Of a stretch of 64,000 bases of DNA, positions 61,482-64,000 are shown in pieces. Each line of letters begins with the position of its first letter. The stretch's first letter is position 1. The stretch comes from Cucumis sativus (Eukaryota; Streptophyta; Magnoliopsida; Cucurbitales; Cucurbitaceae). Location: positions 22,848,408 to 22,912,407 of the forward strand of contig NC_026657.2 in the NCBI RefSeq assembly GCF_000004075.3, read 5' to 3'. Both the position numbers and the translations under genes were made by a program. The notes under the pieces were generated by a model. It searched no databases. It worked only from the letters and a program-made list of their open reading frames with translations, and had not been told where the DNA came from.

Positions 61482-62364
61482 CGTATTGTAAGGATGATGA
61501 ATTGGAGTAGGGTGAGCTATGTTTTACTTTGATTATTTTGAAAACTTTGAAGACTAAAGAGAAAGGGAAGAAAGAGAAAGAAAAAATTAAAGATTAAAAA
61601 TTAAAAATTAAAAATCAAAAATCAAAAATAAAAAAGAAAGAAAAAACATGAAAAGAAAAGAAACAAGAATTTTATGTACTTTAGCTTAATTGTTTTTTAA
61701 TATTTAGTTAATTTTAGAAAATATAAAGGTTTTCATGTACCTATACAATGTAAACATTACTTTCTTTAAAGTATGCATGAAGCCAAATGACCCAATTTCT
61801 AGGGAACTAAGATAAATAAAATTTAAATATCAAACTCAAAATAATAATAATATAGAAAATACTATTATTGAATTTTTTTTTTAAATGAAATATGTATTAT
61901 TTAAAATTTTAGGAAAATGTGAAACTTTATTAAAATAAATAAGTAAAAATAATTTGAATAGTTGACTTTTGGATAAAATATGTCAAAAAGAAAATGACAT
62001 GGTGTTGGTATCATCTAAACACTTATAAGTTAAAAGGCCCTCAAACTTTCTAATGTTATTTAAGAAATAACAAAAGAATTAATCTGAGCGAGGATTTTTC
62101 ATGTGCCTACACGAGAGTCGAAACCCTTCGAAAGTCAACACTACTCCATCCTCAATTCTAGTCCTATAAGGTTGTGGCCCGGGTAGAGGGCTTGTGAGTG
62201 TGTGTAAATGCATGCTGGCATAAAAAAAATGTATCAATAACATAGTACAGAATATTACATATGAATCAATAAAAAAACAAATAATTAAGTGAACCAACAT
62301 ATTATAATATAATAAGAATAAAAGATAAGAATGTGCTGGCTTGACTCTCTTACACATTGCAATG
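61482..62364 (-). other. gypsy untranslated leader
   Basis: About 880 bp between primer site and gag start, A-rich near the gag end (AAATTAAAAATTAAAAATC-type repeats near 61585-61640). The 92-codon ORF at 62079-62357 is not recognised. Confidence 0.55.
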
Positions 62365-62382
62365 TCCCCAGTGGAGTCGCCA
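62365..62382 (-). other. primer binding site of the gypsy element
   Basis: Minus strand reads TGGCGACTCCACTGGGGA, three bases after the LTR end GTCGCGACA. This primer sequence is common to Tat-type elements and I believe it pairs with a tRNA-Arg, though I could not check the tRNA. A partial second copy, TGGCGACTCC, lies inside the LTR at about 62453-62462. Confidence 0.72.
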
Positions 62383-62385
62383 AGC

Positions 62386-64000
62386 TGTCGCGACGTGATC
62401 GCTACGCGGAGCGGCCGACCTCCCCGTTTATTTTATTTTAATAAATAATTTTGGAGTCGCCACCAATCATATTAAGGTGTGATTGGTCACCCAAAAAAAA
62501 GAAAGAAAAAAAATGGTCTGCTCAGAGATTTAAGTTCGGGAGTCAGTTATGTGTAGGGAAGGTGTTAGCACCCTACAACACCCAAAAAAATGGTTATCCA
62601 ATTTTATCTTTTAAATTAAATTATAAAGATTCACAAAATAAAATTTTTATTTAGGTTTTGTTTAAATGTCCCATGTTTATCAATTCATATCGAAGAAAGT
62701 AAAACCTAAGCATGAATTGATGATTATGAGTGGCATAGGAGCCATTAGAAAAATTAAGTTTATTTTTGTTTTAAAATATTTTTATTCACCTTAAGAATAT
62801 TAAGATACCAACACTTGATATTTTAATCTCTATCATAGGTGTTTAATGAAAAATTTCATATATCTAGAATTAATAAATTCATAGAAAATACTACTCAGTC
62901 TCATTTAAAAATATGAAATGTGTTAATTTAAAAAAAATAATCTATTAATTAAATTTCAAACGGAAAAATTTCATGTATTTATGGATTTTAAATTATAAAA
63001 TCCATAAAATAAACAATACTATTTAACATTATTATAAAAAAAATAATAATAATGACAAAACATTATGAAATTTGAAAAATACTTAGGTGTAATATGCTGA
63101 GATAAAATAAATACATTGGTAATATATGCAAAATGTAAAAGATATTAATGTAGGATGCAAGATAATTAATTAATACAACATATGCAACATAATTAATTAA
63201 TTCAAAATGATGCAAAATAATTGATTAATGCAGGATGCAAAATAATTGATTAATGCATAATTAAACGAGGCCAAATGGATATCAAATAATAATTAATAGT
63301 TGAATGCCAAAGTAGGTTTGGCCCAATATGCAAATAAATAATATTGCGAATAAATAATCACACCAAAATAAATATCAAATAATTATAGCCACATATGCAT
63401 ACTGATTAATTAATACATCATGCAAATAATTAGAATGAGGGAATGAAAATGTCACATACAAGTTGCTAATTAATTAATAGGCCAAATGAAAAATGGTTGT
63501 TGCCAAAATTTAATTATATCATGCATAATTATTAACATGGATAATATATGGATAACAGTAATTATTAACAGAGTATGCCATATGGATACATGGATAAAGT
63601 AATTAACAAAAACTGTAAAATGGATGCCAATGAAGAATGAGTATTACCAAATACAAAAGGCTAATTGATTAATTATGCATAATTATTAAGGCATGCCATA
63701 TGGATATAAGTAATTAACTGTAAAATGGGTGTCAATGAAGAATGAGTATCCAAATACAAATATATGATGCTAATTAATTAAAAAGAAATTAACACAGAAT
63801 GGATGCCCAATAATAAAAGAAAATTAACACATAACAGAATGCTCAATATTTAAAAATTAACACAGAATGGATATACAGAATGGATACCCAACAATTAAAA
63901 ATAAATTAACACATAACAGAATGCTCAATATTTAAAAATTAACACAGAATGGATATACATAATGGATACACAGAATGGATACCCAACAATTAAAAAAGAA
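62386..64000 (-). repeat. 5' LTR of the gypsy element (incomplete at window end)
   Basis: Plus strand begins TGTCGCGACGTGATCG at 62386. From about 62996 to 64000 it repeats 51321-52334 with only a few differences in the first 60 bp and none seen afterwards. By comparison with the 3' LTR about 700 bp more lie beyond the window. Confidence 0.87.

Larger units (their letters stand above)
51321..64000 (-). mobile_element. Ty3/gypsy LTR retrotransposon, Tat lineage, 5' LTR cut by the window end
   Basis: Minus-strand order (high to low): 5' LTR, primer site, gag, protease, RT, RNase H, a second archaeal-type RNase H, integrase, 3' untranslated tandem repeats, polypurine tract, 3' LTR. RT before integrase marks gypsy; the second RNase H marks the Tat group. 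LTR copies align without indels from 51395-52334 to 63061-64000 (constant offset 11666) and look identical there, so insertion was recent. The ORFs nevertheless carry one nonsense codon and several one-base shifts. Confidence 0.93.

Noticed and set aside
62079-62357. 92-codon ORF in the gypsy leader
   Set aside because: No domain and it overlaps the region just before the primer site; probably chance.

Overview
This is a stretch of a dicot plant nuclear genome. It is AT-rich, has GT-AG spliced genes, two Ty1/copia elements whose primer sites match initiator tRNA-Met, one Ty3/gypsy element of the Tat type, and CACTA DNA transposons. Gene content and repeat style would fit a cucurbit such as Cucumis, but that is a guess from general familiarity. 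Roughly half of the window is recognisable transposon.

Layout. 1-4207: partial Ty1/copia element on the minus strand, cut by the window start exactly at its reverse transcriptase YVDDM motif. 4208-9117: AT-rich intergenic DNA. 9118-14241: second, more decayed minus-strand copia element with both LTRs, each lacking its outer end. 14242-21300: intergenic DNA with remnants of non-autonomous CACTA elements, the clearest at about 17740-19220. 21559-24289 (+): intact five-exon gene for a plastid ATP/ADP antiporter (NTT/AATP family). 25308-28648 (-): intact seven-exon gene, convergent with the first, for a conserved plant protein with an HNH-like motif and a coiled coil. 28750-39181: AT-rich DNA with a possible solo LTR and degenerate repeats. 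39185-47750: a structurally complete 8.57-kb CACTA transposon with 29-bp terminal inverted repeats, a 3-bp GTA target duplication, palindromic subterminal repeats, a broken TNPD-type transposase and a second gene ending in a Ulp1-type protease. 47887-48320: the end of another CACTA-like element. 49475-50998 (+): exon fragments of a STY46-like Raf-type kinase. 51321-64000: a large minus-strand Tat-lineage gypsy element, with its 5' LTR running off the window end.

How it works together. The only two genes that look functional are the convergent pair at 21.5-28.7 kb. Their splice sites and frames are intact, and the transporter keeps four charged residues known to matter in Arabidopsis NTT1. Everything else coding belongs to mobile elements or is broken. 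The gypsy element is young (LTR copies essentially identical over about 950 bp) yet its ORFs carry one nonsense codon and three or four frameshifts. I found no clear new biological system. The most informative objects are the complete CACTA element with its protease gene and palindromic ends, and the tandem array in the gypsy 3' untranslated region.
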